DNA of 64,000 bases from the NCBI RefSeq assembly GCF_013426915.1, contig NZ_AP023180.1, forward strand, positions 992,001 to 1,056,000, in the 5' to 3' direction. The stretch is from Paraburkholderia sp. PGU19 (GTDB taxonomy: Bacteria > Pseudomonadota > Gammaproteobacteria > Burkholderiales > Burkholderiaceae). Positions 1 through 9,036 of the stretch are shown piece by piece. A model generated the notes under the pieces. That model made no database searches. It was not told the DNA's origin and saw only the letters and a list, made by a program, of their open reading frames with translations. The stretch's first letter is position 1. Every line of letters starts with the position of its first letter. The position numbers were made by a program, and so were the translations under genes.

Positions 1-297
1 GCGCTCGGCCGTGATCGCAACGGACGCGACGATTGCGTCGATCTTCTCGGCCTGCAATGCGGGAATCAGGCCGTCCCAGTTGATCTGGACCAGCGTGCAG
101 TTCGCATGCATTTGCGCGCATAGCGCGTGAATGATGTCGATATCGAAACCCACCGGTTTGCCGTCCGGCTGAATCGACGAAAACGGCGGATAGGCGCCCT
201 CGTAGCCGATGCGAATGTCTTTCCATTCCTTCGCATGTGCATTCAGGGCAATCATGCATATGGCCAGTCCCAGCAGATTCTTCGCGAGTCGTTTCAT
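1..297 (-). CDS. Amino-acid ABC transporter substrate-binding protein (3' end outside window)
   Basis: The first 99 codons of a periplasmic binding protein of the SBP_bac_3 family, which delivers polar amino acids to an ABC permease. A signal peptide is visible (basic MKRLAKN, then a short hydrophobic run ending in NAHA at about residue 21). It is followed by the family's first strand, KDIRIGYEGAYPPFS, and the GFDIDI motif typical of lysine/arginine/ornithine and general amino-acid binders. The gene runs off the left edge before the second lobe, so the ligand cannot be judged. The ATG gives a proper signal sequence, although the ribosome site upstream is weak. It shares its strand with the GntR regulator, which may control it. 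Confidence 0.85.
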   Translation of the reverse strand, partial: MKRLAKNLLGLAICMIALNAHAKEWKDIRIGYEGAYPPFSSIQPDGKPVGFDIDIIHALCAQMHANCTLVQINWDGLIPALQAEKIDAIVASVAITAER

Positions 298-415
298 GTC
301 GAGGCTCAAAAGGTTTGGTGTAAGACATGTGCAGCCATGCGCTTCCGCCGCACTCGTTTTATATTCGTACAACTAATGTTTATAAAAAATTCACCGCTAT
401 GGAGGGCATGTTTTC

Positions 416-1086
416 CTAGCGGCCCGACGTCATCCATTGTCGAAGCGCCGGCACCGTCGCTTCAATGTGCTCCCGAACGGTCGCCTCGACGGCCAAGGGG
501 TCCCCGCTTTTGATGGCGTCGATGATCGTCGTATGGTCGTCGCGCGAGGTCATCTGCTTGTCGGCAAGTTGCAGCCAGAGACGCATGTGAGGCTCGACGA
601 CGGTATGCAGGCCGGCAATCTGCGCGACCAGACGTTTGCGGCCGCTCAACTGACACAGATACTCGTGGAAATTCCGATGCGCGCTCACCCACTGATGCGC
701 GTCCTGCTCGTGGCTTTCCATCACTTCCAGCAACCGTGCGAGTTCAGCGATGTGCGCGGGCGTGATGACCGGCAGCGCCAGCTTCGCTGCAAGTCCCTCG
801 AGCGCGCCACGCATGCAGAAGACCTCTTCCATTTCGTCGGCATCCAGCCCGCGCACGATCGCGCCGCGGTTTGGCCTGATGACGACGAGACCCTCGCTTG
901 CGAGCCTGCGGAATGCTTCGCGCACGGGCATGCGGCTCGTGTCGATCTCGGCCGCTATCTCTTCGGGGATCAGGCGGTCGCCGGCGCGGTACTCCCCATA
1001 CGGATGCGATACAGCACATAGGCATACGCCTCTTCTTCCGCCGTGACGGCGAATCCTGCGCGAAAAGAATGAACGCTTTCTTCCAT
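416..1086 (-). CDS. GntR family transcriptional regulator, FCD subfamily (one frameshift)
   Basis: A DNA-binding regulator: an N-terminal winged helix (SRMPVREAFRRLASEGLV is the recognition part) and an all-helical FCD ligand domain with its histidines (HRNFHEYL, HTVVEPHMRLW). The natural start is the ATG at 1086, giving MEESVHSFRAG and then AEEEAYAYVLYRIRMG, but this frame stops soon after. The correct continuation EYRAGDRLIPEEIAAEI lies in another frame. One base is missing at the C4 run 994-997; restoring it gives a 223-residue protein, normal for the family. As given, only the part from Met 931 is open, which lacks half of the winged helix. A sequence undercall is more likely than a real mutation, because other genes here show the same defect. 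Confidence 0.8.
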
Positions 1087-1132
1087 GGTCTGCCTGATCG
1101 GCTCGCTTTAAGTGAAATCTCTATGTAAGACT

Positions 1133-1168
1133 GGATATTTGTATCCGTGGATTCAATATATCAATCCA
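1133..1168. promoter_or_regulatory. Two inverted repeats upstream of the gntR gene, candidate operator
   Basis: GGATA-TTTG-TATCC (1133-1146) is followed at once by TGGATT-N9-AATCCA (1148-1168). Both are perfect inverted repeats in an AT-rich stretch about 47-82 bases upstream of the regulator start. FCD-type GntR proteins usually bind short palindromes near their own promoter, so autoregulation is a reasonable inference. No binding data. Confidence 0.4.
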
Positions 1169-1361
1169 ATAAAGCGGCCAAATAGGTGGAAACCCTTGGA
1201 TTCAGTTGAGAGGAGATAGGCGGAAGACCGGGGAAGTCGATGGACATCGCGAGCGGGAAGCCGACATCATGCTGCCGCATTGCTACTGACATCTGGAGCG
1301 CACGCGCTCCAATCGTCGATTGCTGTTTATCGCAGAATCTCGTTCTTGAGAGAGACGCCGA

Positions 1362-1811
1362 CTACCGCTCTTCAGCGCCGACTCTGTCGACGCCAACAGG
1401 CACCTGCTCCCACGCCTGTTCGATCGCCTGAAGCGCGCTGAACACGATCGACCGGTTGAGCGCTGCGGCCAGCACGCCGTCTCGCTCCGCGTAGGCTTCG
1501 CACAAGCTCTGATGATCGGCGCACGAACGCTGCAAACGCCCCGGCAACGACGTGCTCAACCGGCGCAAACGGTTAGTACGCTTACGCATCGAATCCAGCA
1601 CCTCCTTGAAGATACCGTTGCCGCATACCCGAAGTTCTTCGTCGCGAAATGCGACATTTGCCCAGAAATAGCCGTCGACGTCGCCTTGAGCGGCGGCCTC
1701 CGCAAGACGACCATGGGCACGCCATAACGATTCGATGTCTGCGTCGGTGGCGCGTTCGACGATGGCCGTCGATACCTGTGCGTAAAGATCCTTCGGTGAT
1801 TTCGCGGTAAT
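1362..1811 (-). pseudogene. Remnant of a second FCD-type GntR regulator (5' part deleted)
   Basis: An open frame of 150 codons, in-frame stop just upstream at 1812-1814, reads as the C-terminal FCD domain of a GntR regulator: an ADIESLWRAHGRLAEAA helix, GDVDGYFWANVAFRDEEL, then the final helices with RLRRLSTSLPGRLQRS and DHQSLCEAYAERD. The whole winged-helix domain and any start codon are missing. The frame begins exactly where the MmgE/PrpD remnant on the other strand begins, so the two genes were probably divergent neighbours joined by one internal deletion. The best internal start (a GTG at 1601) would give only 79 residues without a DNA-binding domain, so function is unlikely. Confidence 0.75.
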
Positions 1812-2191
1812 TCAGCATCTACCATGCCGTCGCGATTGCCGTGATCGACGGCGCGGGCGGCGAAGAACAGTTCAGCGACGCGAAAGTACGCGACCCGGTG
1901 ACGGTTGCCTTGGGCGAGAAGGTGAGCGCGATCATCGATCCCGCGATCAAGCCGGAACAGGTGGACATGACGATCACGCTCAAGGATGGACCCAAGCTGC
2001 ACAAGTTTATTCAGCATGCCATCGGCAGCACCGAAGTACCGATGACCGATCAGCAACTCGAAAAGAAGTTCGCTGACCTCGCCGACGGCATTCTTTCGCC
2101 AGCTCAAACGCGTGCATTGATCGAAAAGTGCTGGCAAGTCGAGCAACTGAATAGCGCGAGTGAGATCGCATTGGCTGCGCTGCCGCAGTAG
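1811..2191 (+). pseudogene. Remnant of an MmgE/PrpD family protein (C-terminal part)
   Basis: About 126 codons matching the C-terminal domain of MmgE/PrpD proteins (2-methylcitrate dehydratase and relatives): FSIYHAVAIAVIDGAGGEEQFSD, then VRDPVTVALGEKV, the DMTITLKDG strand and a helical end. The family is usually about 450 residues, so roughly the first 320 are absent. The frame is closed by a stop at 1808-1810, where the gntR remnant of the opposite strand starts. A GTG at 1841 could start a 116-residue piece, but this lacks the catalytic N-terminal domain. Read as a deletion scar. Confidence 0.8.
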
Positions 2192-2582
2192 TTGATCGGC
2201 ACCCCTTCACCTCGAAAATCGAAATTCATCCTTGCGAATAATGCGCTTAATTATCAGCGACAGCGTTTCTAAAATTGTTGTCACTGGCACCGGCTCAATC
2301 CTGCGCTGTGGGAGGCTGTGTGTCCTCAATGCGGTGCAGTGACGGCCGAGAAGGCTTATTGCCTGGCGCATGAAGTGATTGAGGAATGCAAGGCATGGTG
2401 CGTCTAAACGAAGTGGAGATCATCTGCGAGGGTCTTAGGCGGACCAGGTCGGCATCGTGTGTGCCACCGCAAACGACCGCGTGAGCCTGATTGCTACAAG
2501 ACCTGACATACAACGAGCGCCAAGGAGAAATACAAATGGCCCGTTTGCCTTTAATTTTCATTCCAATCAGGAGGAACAGATC
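2192..2582. other. Intergenic, no gene recognised
   Basis: About 390 bases between the MmgE/PrpD remnant and the small exported gene. It has short AT-rich patches and presumably the promoter of the downstream gene, with an AGGAGGAA ribosome site at its right end. The open frames here have atypical codon use and look random. Confidence 0.6.
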
Positions 2583-2873
2583 ATGAACAAGACAAGTAGC
2601 ATATTGCTCGCGGCCATTGCCGCACTCACGCTGTCGGGCGGCGCTTATGCGCAGAACAACACGCTGGCGACCCCAAGCACGGTGTCGCCAGCCGCCGCCA
2701 AGCCAACGAGTGACTATGGCACGCCTGGCGGCACCAACTCGGACAGTGGCATGACCAACCGTTCGCCGAACTCGAGCGCGCAGAGCACGAACAATAGCTC
2801 GACGCCCGCCACTAGCGCTTATGGGGTCAACAACACGCTGGCGACTCCGAGCACTGCTTCGCCCGTTAAGTAA
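2583..2873 (+). CDS. Small exported Ser/Thr/Asn-rich protein
   Basis: A 96-residue protein with a clear signal peptide (MNKTSSILLAAIAALTLSGG, cleavage after AYA) and a mature part of about 73 residues made almost only of S, T, N, P, A and G. The mature protein opens with NNTLATPSTVSP and closes with NNTLATPSTASP, an internal repeat framing the disordered middle. An AGGAGG site lies 8 bases before the ATG. Nothing suggests an enzyme; it looks like a disordered periplasmic or surface protein. I do not recognise a named family. Confidence 0.75.
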   Translation: MNKTSSILLAAIAALTLSGGAYAQNNTLATPSTVSPAAAKPTSDYGTPGGTNSDSGMTNRSPNSSAQSTNNSSTPATSAYGVNNTLATPSTASPVK

Positions 2874-3610
2874 CAGCAATCAAGACGGACAACCCGGCGG
2901 AACCAGACGCACAGCCGCCCCACGCTTCAATTGCGCAAAGCGCGATGCTAATTGTGGCTACGCCGTCGCTGTGCGCGGTTCGTTCGCTATTCGACGGTTA
3001 GGGTTTGGTCGGGCTTTTGCGCTGGCATCCGCGATGCGTTAGCGTGCTTCACGCATCGCCCCTGTGCGGGGCGGCACCTACTTTTCTTTGCCGCCGCAAA
3101 GAAAAGTAGGCAAAAGAAAGCGGCTAACACCGCCAGTTCTTGTATTTGCCTGAGGGCCCCCAACCGGTCTTACGCTTCACGCGGTGGCGCTTTTGTTTGC
3201 GTGCGTTGCCAACGCTTCGAATGAGCGCCTCACCCGCTTCAAACACCCGTATTCGGGCCAGCGGCAGCGAATGGTGTGTGCCGCCCAAGTGGCAAACTGT
3301 GGGTAGGTTGTCGCACCGCACAGGTTAGCGCTCTTACCAGAAACGCCAGCCTTGCTACTCAGTCCGGAGTGATGCACGTACGGCGCGAAAGCCTACACAC
3401 AGTTTGCCACCTGGGCGGCGGTGGACTATCTGGCGCGGCGTGCTGCGATGCGGGGGCGTGAAGCGGTTGAGGCGCATCGGCAGAGCGTTGGCAACGAGCG
3501 CGAACTGACGTGTTGCCGTGTGAAGCGCGGGACCGGTTGGGGGCCCTCAGGCAGGAAGAAATGTTGGCGGTGTGAGCCGCTTTCTTTTGCCTACTTTTCT
3601 TTGCGGCGGC

Positions 3611-5083
3611 GTAACTATTCAGCGCTTGTAAACTGCTACCAGGCTGTGCATAGTGAGGGACATGACGAAGATGCCCGACCTCAAGGACCTGACACCGGAG
3701 CAGAAGGACGCACTCATCGTTGATCTGGTGAGGCGTCTGAACGAGCTCGAGGCAAAGCTTGAGAAGGACAGTCATAACTCCAGCAAGCCGCCGTCAAGCG
3801 ATGGTCCAAGGCGCAAGCCGAAGTCATTGCGCGGCACGAGCGGGGCCAGGCCTGGCGCGCAACCGGGGCACAAGGGCAAGACGCTCAAACGCGTCGCGCA
3901 ACCCGATCACATCGAGATTCACCCGGTGGCGCTGGTGTGCGATGCATGTGGCCAACGCATCGCAGCAGCCCGCGTGGCCGTGTTGCCCGAAGGCCGTCAG
4001 GTGATCGATTTGCCACCCACGCGCTTTGAGGTGACCGAGCATCGCGTGCAGATCGCGCAGTGCCGCTGCGGCAAGCATCACTCGGGCGCATTTCCCAAGG
4101 GCGTGAGCCAGGCGGTTCAGTACGGCCCCAGATTCGCGCCGCAGCCGTCTATCTGACGCAATACCAGCAGTTGCCGGTTGCGCGCACCGCCCAGGCGCTG
4201 AAGGACCTGTTTGGTCTGCATGTGGTTACGGGAACCGTCCAGCACAGCATTGATCAGGCCGCGCAGTTACTGGTGCCAGCCGTTGAGCAGATCCGGCAGG
4301 CGCTACGCGGGCAACCCGTGGTGCATTTCGATGAGAGCTGCATGCGCGTGGGGCGCGAGTCCCGCTGGCTGCATGTCGCCTCGACGCACGCGTTGAGCTG
4401 GTATGGCGCGCACCGCAAGCGCGGCAGCGAGGCGCTGGACAGCTTCGGCATTCTTCCCGGCTTTAGGGGAGTCGCGGTCCATGACGGCTGGCGGCCGTAT
4501 GCCGGCTATGAGTGTGAGCATGCGCTGTGCAATGCTCATCATCTGCGCGAACTGGTGTTTGTCCTGGAGTCCACGCAGCAACGCTGGGCCCAGCAGATGA
4601 TTGACCTGCTTTGCCAGGCAAAGCGCGAGGTCGACCTCAGTCAGGCTGCAGGAAACACCTCGCTGAGTCAGGCGCGCCAACGCTATTACACACGGCGCAG
4701 CCGCGCCCTGATCGCCCAGGCACGCAAGCTCAATCCGCAGCAGGCACGTGAGTCCGGGCGCCGGGAACGCCGCGGCAGGATCAGGCAAAGCTTTACCTGC
4801 AACCTGCTCACACGGCTTCACAAGTATGCCGATGAGGTGTGGCGTTTCATTGCCGATCACCGCGTACCGTTCGACAACAACCAGGCCGAACGCGATATCC
4901 GCATGCCCAAACTCAAACAGAAGATCTCCGGGTGCTTCCGCTCGGAATCGGGTATGGAGGCGTTCTGCACGATCCGCTCCTACCTTGCCACCTTACGCAA
5001 GCAGAGCCGTTCGCTGATCGACGCGCTCGCCCTGGCCTTTACAGGAGTCGTCGTTTCGCCTCTGGTTACCGCTGAATAGTTAC
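3611..5083 (+). mobile_element. IS66-family insertion sequence, single-ORF (ISBst12-like) type, 1473 bp
   Basis: Both ends are defined. The left end reads GTAACTATTCAGCG and the right end is its exact complement, CGCTGAATAGTTAC. The 8 bases GCGGCGGC flank it on both sides (3603-3610 and 5084-5091), the target duplication length expected for IS66. Inside is only a TnpC-type transposase, without tnpA and tnpB, which matches the ISBst12 group. It sits in the right arm of the palindromic repeat, with the interrupted sequence readable on both sides. Intact ends and a perfect duplication suggest a fairly recent insertion. Confidence 0.9.
3662..5079 (+). CDS. tnpC: IS66 family transposase TnpC (one frameshift)
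   Basis: The transposase of the surrounding element. In order: an N-terminal helical part with a leucine-rich stretch, the NSSKPPSSDG motif typical of IS66 TnpC, a zinc-binding region (CDACGQRI then CRCGKHH), the DDE nuclease core with HFDESCMRVG and VHDGWRPY, and near the C terminus the FDNNQAERDIRMPKLKQKISGCFRS box. The frame changes at the C4 run 4126-4129. One added base links QAVQYGP to QIRAAAVYLTQY and yields 472 residues. As given, the product splits into 164 and about 339 residues. ISBst12-type elements are not known to me to use programmed shifting, so an undercall or inactivation is preferred. ATG 3662 was chosen; 3671 is possible. Confidence 0.85.
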
Positions 5084-5172
5084 GCGGCGGCAAAGAAAAG
5101 TAGGTGCCGCCCGCACAGGGGCAACGCGTGAAGCACGCTAACGCATCGCGAATGCCACCGCAAAAACCCCAG

Positions 5173-8100
5173 TCAATCGTGACAAACCGGCTTCGGCGCA
5201 GGCAACGCCGCACACGTCTTCCGATAAGGCACCCCCGACATAAACTGTCGCCACTCCGCACAATCAAGATTGCGATTTGCAATCGCGCAAGCATCTGTCA
5301 GCATCGACTCGCTGTCCCAGTTCCGCAGCGACACCGTCTGATCCTCATGCAGCACGGCCACGCGACGTCCGCCCGGACTGATGTCCACACTCGATACCGT
5401 ACCGCCTGCGGCACGCAACCGGGCCAACTGGCTCCCCTTGCGGAGATCCCACACGTGGCGTTCCCCCTTCGCTTCCCCGCTGACGAGCGCCTCGCCATTG
5501 CCAATGAATACCAGCCGGTCAACCGGGCCATCATGCGGGCCGAATCTGGCCACGGTTTGTCCGCTTTCGACGTCGTGCAGAATCGCCATCTCATCGTCGC
5601 CCCCGATACGAGCCGCTTGCCGTCAGGGCTGAATGCCAGCTGACGCACGCGATCCTTGTGCGGATCAGGCAACTCGGTCATGGCCTGCCGTGACCCAAAG
5701 CGGAACAGGCGCACGACGCCATCGCTTCCCGCCACCGCCAGCACCCGGCCGTCGGGGCTAAACGCGACGACCTCCGACCCGCGCTTCCCGGACAGCACGG
5801 TTTCGCGTCCGGCCGGCGTGATCTCGTACACATGAATCGAACCGTCGGACAGCGTGATCGCCAGGCGCCGATTGTCCCAACTTATCGCAAAGCGCTCCAC
5901 TTCGGCATCCACTGGTTTCTGAAGCTGCAGAAGGGCGTGGCCCGTCATCTCCAGTACATCGACAGTGCCGTTGGCGCGCTGAATCGCGAGGAGCGATCCG
6001 TCAGGACTAAATTCGGCACGGAGCATGCCCCGTTCGCTGCGCAATTGCGCGGCATCGTCAGGATTCCAGAAGTCGGCGATATCGGTGCCTGCGGGAACGG
6101 TCGCGAGAACCTTGCCGCTGCGGTTGAATTCCACCTCCTCGGCGTGGTACAGGGATTTGCCGCTGCGCAACACCGCCCCCGGCGCGAGCGACCATATGGT
6201 GTACAGCGTCTCCTGTTGATCGATCTGGTACGCGACGGTGTCCCCATTCGGCGAAAACTGGAAGGCGGCAACGCGCTGCCCCTGCCTCGTCTTGACTCGC
6301 GCCCGGCCGCCGTTGGTAGGCTGAACCATCTCCTGACCGCTGGCCAGGGCTGTCGCCAGCCAGCGGCCGTCCGGGCTCAATGACATGCGAACGGTCCTGC
6401 CGCTTTCATCAGCCACCGTGCCGATCTTTTGCAGCGGTTGCATCTTCCACACGCTAGTGTTTTGGGCATTTCGGAGCGCAAAAAAGCCCCTCCGGACTCG
6501 AAGACTCCCTGCAGTTCGCCTTCGCCTGCGTCCAATGTTCCGATGACCGTGTCCGTCGATTCATCGCGAAGCTCGACGACGCGCTTGCCGTCGGGGTTGG
6601 TGTGGAGCAGCGCATCGAAGCGGCAGTCGAGTGTGCGCGCGAGCAAGGCGCGTGTGGCCCTGGGCGACGGTGCAGTGCCGGTCTCGGTGCCCGTGCCGGG
6701 GAGCGGTGCAACGACAATGCTCCCCCGGAACCGTAGAGCAGCGTGGCGTCGTCGCCGCCGAATCCAAGGCAACGGCCGTCGCCCGTGCCAAGGCGCTTCA
6801 GCACAGGGACACCCGGTTGGCCGGGCATCGTCAACACGTGGACGGATGAATGGCCTGCAACCGCGACGAACTGGCCATGGTGACTGACGACTATCCTGCT
6901 GATGTCGGAGGCATCGCGGACAGACACACGCCCGATTTCCTTCGCATCGCGCGTTTGCCAGGTGACGACGGTTTTCTTCGCATCGGCGGATACGAGACGT
7001 GACGCATCCTGGTCGTACGCCAACGCCAGCACAGCAGTTTCGTGGCCTCTCCAGCGCCGCCGTTCGGTCCAGGTCATCAGGTCCAGATCGATGACGTCGC
7101 CACCGTTGGTGCCCATGGCCATCCGTTTGCCGTCAGGGCTGGTTGCTGTCGCAGTCACCTTATCGCCGATCCGCAGCATTTTGTGGACGCCGTCGTCGGC
7201 AATCAGCCGCGCTAGTTGCGCAAGCTGCGCATCCAGTCGCACTGGGGCGGCGTGGCTGGCTTCAGCGCCCAGCAGCAGCGCGCGATCGGGATGCTCCGCG
7301 TCCTCGGCGCTCGCGTTGGCAATCACGCCGGAGATAATCGCATCGCGAGTCAGTTGCCCGGCATGCGCGGTGGCTTCGTCGGCCCGCTTTTGCTGAATCG
7401 CCGCCAACTCGGCATCCTTCACTGCGACCGCCTGCGCTTCTTTCGCACGACGATCGGCCTCGGCTGCGGAGTCGCCCATCTTTTGCAACTCCACTGCCGC
7501 GCGCTGCATCTGTTGCTGGGCTTCCTCGATTGCGAGCTTCGCCTGGATCGATTTCTCGGTCTCCTTGACGAGCTGCTGCTTCGCGGCTACGGCGTCATCT
7601 TGCGCCATACGCGCACGGCTTCGTTGCACCGTCGCTTCGTATGCGGCGTATCCCGCACTGGCCAGCAAAGCCACTGCAACCACCAGGGCGGCACCAACCA
7701 GCATCGCGTTGCGGCGATTACGCCGCTGTATCTCCAACGCCTCACGCACGCGCGCGGCGGCCGCCGCCGCCGCGTCACGGGCCTGCCGCGCATCGCGACT
7801 GTCCTTGACGACGCGTGTCAGCACATCATGGGTAAGTTCCAGCCTGCGCACGCCGAAACGCTCATCGACGCGCAACAGCCGGCCAGCCACGAGCCGCTCG
7901 ATATCGGTGCGTGAGATACCGGGCAGCACGAGCGCATCCTCGAGCGCATAGCTGTCCCGATGTCCGGCGTCCGTGATCAGCTCATCCTCGATAAACACGC
8001 GCACGCGCGGGTCGACATCTCGCAACGAGCGTTCATAGAAATCGACCAGGATCTCGCGCTCAGCGCTCGACACCAGCTCAGCACCGATGTGATCGCTACC

Positions 8101-9035
8101 CGTGCGATACGGCGCAAATTGAGTTCGCTGCAGATCACGCTCAGGAGTGCGGGATCGACCTCCATCCGGCTATAGTCGTCTGCCGAAGGCGCTTCGGCGC
8201 GATTGCGCCACGCGAGACCGATGATGCGTTCGGCCACCGTCGGCGCCACGAGCGCGCCGCCGCTGTCGATCACCGCCCGGGCCTGGTAGCCGTCCATCGG
8301 CAACAGACGGTATCGGTTGCGCATCAGCGACGGGATCGTTACGCGCAAGCCTTCCACGTCCGCCAGGAAGTCTTCGCGAAAGCTCAGGACGACCTTGCAG
8401 TCCCGGCGGCTGAAATCGATGCTCTGCGCGGGTACCGCGCCGGCATCGAGCGCCTGGCGCAACACTTCCGGCGGCCGGTTTTCAATCAGGTCCGAAAGCT
8501 CGTTGACGAAGCCGGCCGCGCGACGGCGCGTCTCCTCGTCGACCTGCCCGAGCGTGAACAGTTCTTCGAACTGGTCGAAAACCAGCACGGGTATCACAGC
8601 CCGGTTGCGCGTGTTCCAGAATCCGGCGCCGGCGCGATGAAAGTGTTCCCACAATGACGCCTCCGGCAGCGGCGCGGTTGCGTCGACACCGGCGGCGCTG
8701 CAAGCGGCGGCGAGCGCCTGCCAGACCTGGTCGCGCAGCGGCAACGCGGCGCCGTGCGCGAGACGTATCATCACGGGCACGTGCAGATTCTCGCGCAAAC
8801 GCGGAAAAAGTCCCGCATTGAGCAACGAGGTCTTTCCAAGCCCCGAGCGGCCGAACAGGACAGTCAGCACTTCACGGCGCACCAGCCGCGCGAGTTCTTC
8901 CGCCTCGTTCTCCCGGCCGCGGAAAAAGTACTGGTCCGCCTCCGTGAAAGACGCGAGGCCCGGCCAGGGGCGCATCGGCGTCAGCGCGTCTGCCGACAGT
9001 GCTGCGTGCCCGGATTCCACCGCTTCGTCAGCCAT
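5173..9035 (-). CDS. STAND NTPase (nSTAND1) with transmembrane helix and WD40 repeats (four frameshifts)
   Basis: A large predicted immune sensor, 1288 residues once four missing bases are restored (C3 at 8099, C5 at 6722, A6 at 6480, C5 at 5600). Order: RPWPGLASF and FFRGRE, the nSTAND1 entry; Walker A GRSGLGKTS (Lys 68); Walker B VLVFDQFEE (Asp 154); a winged-helix-like part ending LELTHDVLTRVV; a transmembrane helix near residues 445-465 after a basic RRNRRN; a coiled coil rich in E, A, Q and K; then WD40-type repeats (SPDGKRMAMG, FSPDGRVLAVAGSDG, FSPDGKRLVSG) to the end. STAND proteins oligomerise on a trigger and activate effectors. The ATG follows the stop of the SIR2-TIR gene by one base, so the two are translationally coupled. 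The trigger is unknown. Confidence 0.85.
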
Positions 9036-9036
9036 A

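Larger units (their letters stand above)
3010..5170. repeat. Long palindromic intergenic repeat, split by an IS66 element
   Basis: Without the insertion at 3611-5083 this is one palindrome of about 680 bases. The left outer arm (ATGCGTTAGCGTGCTTCACGC, then CCTACTTTTCTTTGCCGCCGC, near 3025-3100) is mirrored at 5084-5160. The left inner arm (3100-3210, with GAGGGCCCCCAACCGGT) is mirrored at 3480-3600. The core has a further pair, GTGGCAAACTGTG (3290-3302) against CACACAGTTTGCCAC (3396-3410). Repeats with this ACTTTTCTTTGC signature are common between Burkholderiaceae genes, from memory. The right end stops 2 bases from the stop codon of the STAND gene. No protein-coding signal inside. Confidence 0.75.

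Noticed and set aside
127..513. Open frame on the plus strand over the binding-protein start and the gntR end
   Set aside because: It runs antisense through two better-supported genes, has no ribosome site and has no recognisable domain.
437..1021. Long plus-strand frame opposite the gntR gene
   Set aside because: It mirrors the regulator's codons (GC-rich third positions) and lacks motifs; the minus strand is the coding one.
2295..2879. Minus-strand 194-codon frame over the small exported gene
   Set aside because: The plus-strand gene has a signal peptide, repeat structure and an AGGAGG site; this frame is its shadow.
3662..5079. Programmed ribosomal frameshift in the IS66 transposase
   Set aside because: The break lies in a C4 run without a typical slippery heptamer or downstream structure, and the same kind of single-base loss occurs in unrelated genes.
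5381..7951. Plus-strand frames opposite the STAND gene
   Set aside because: They appear in several phases through the WD40 repeats and have no start signals; the repaired minus frame explains the region.
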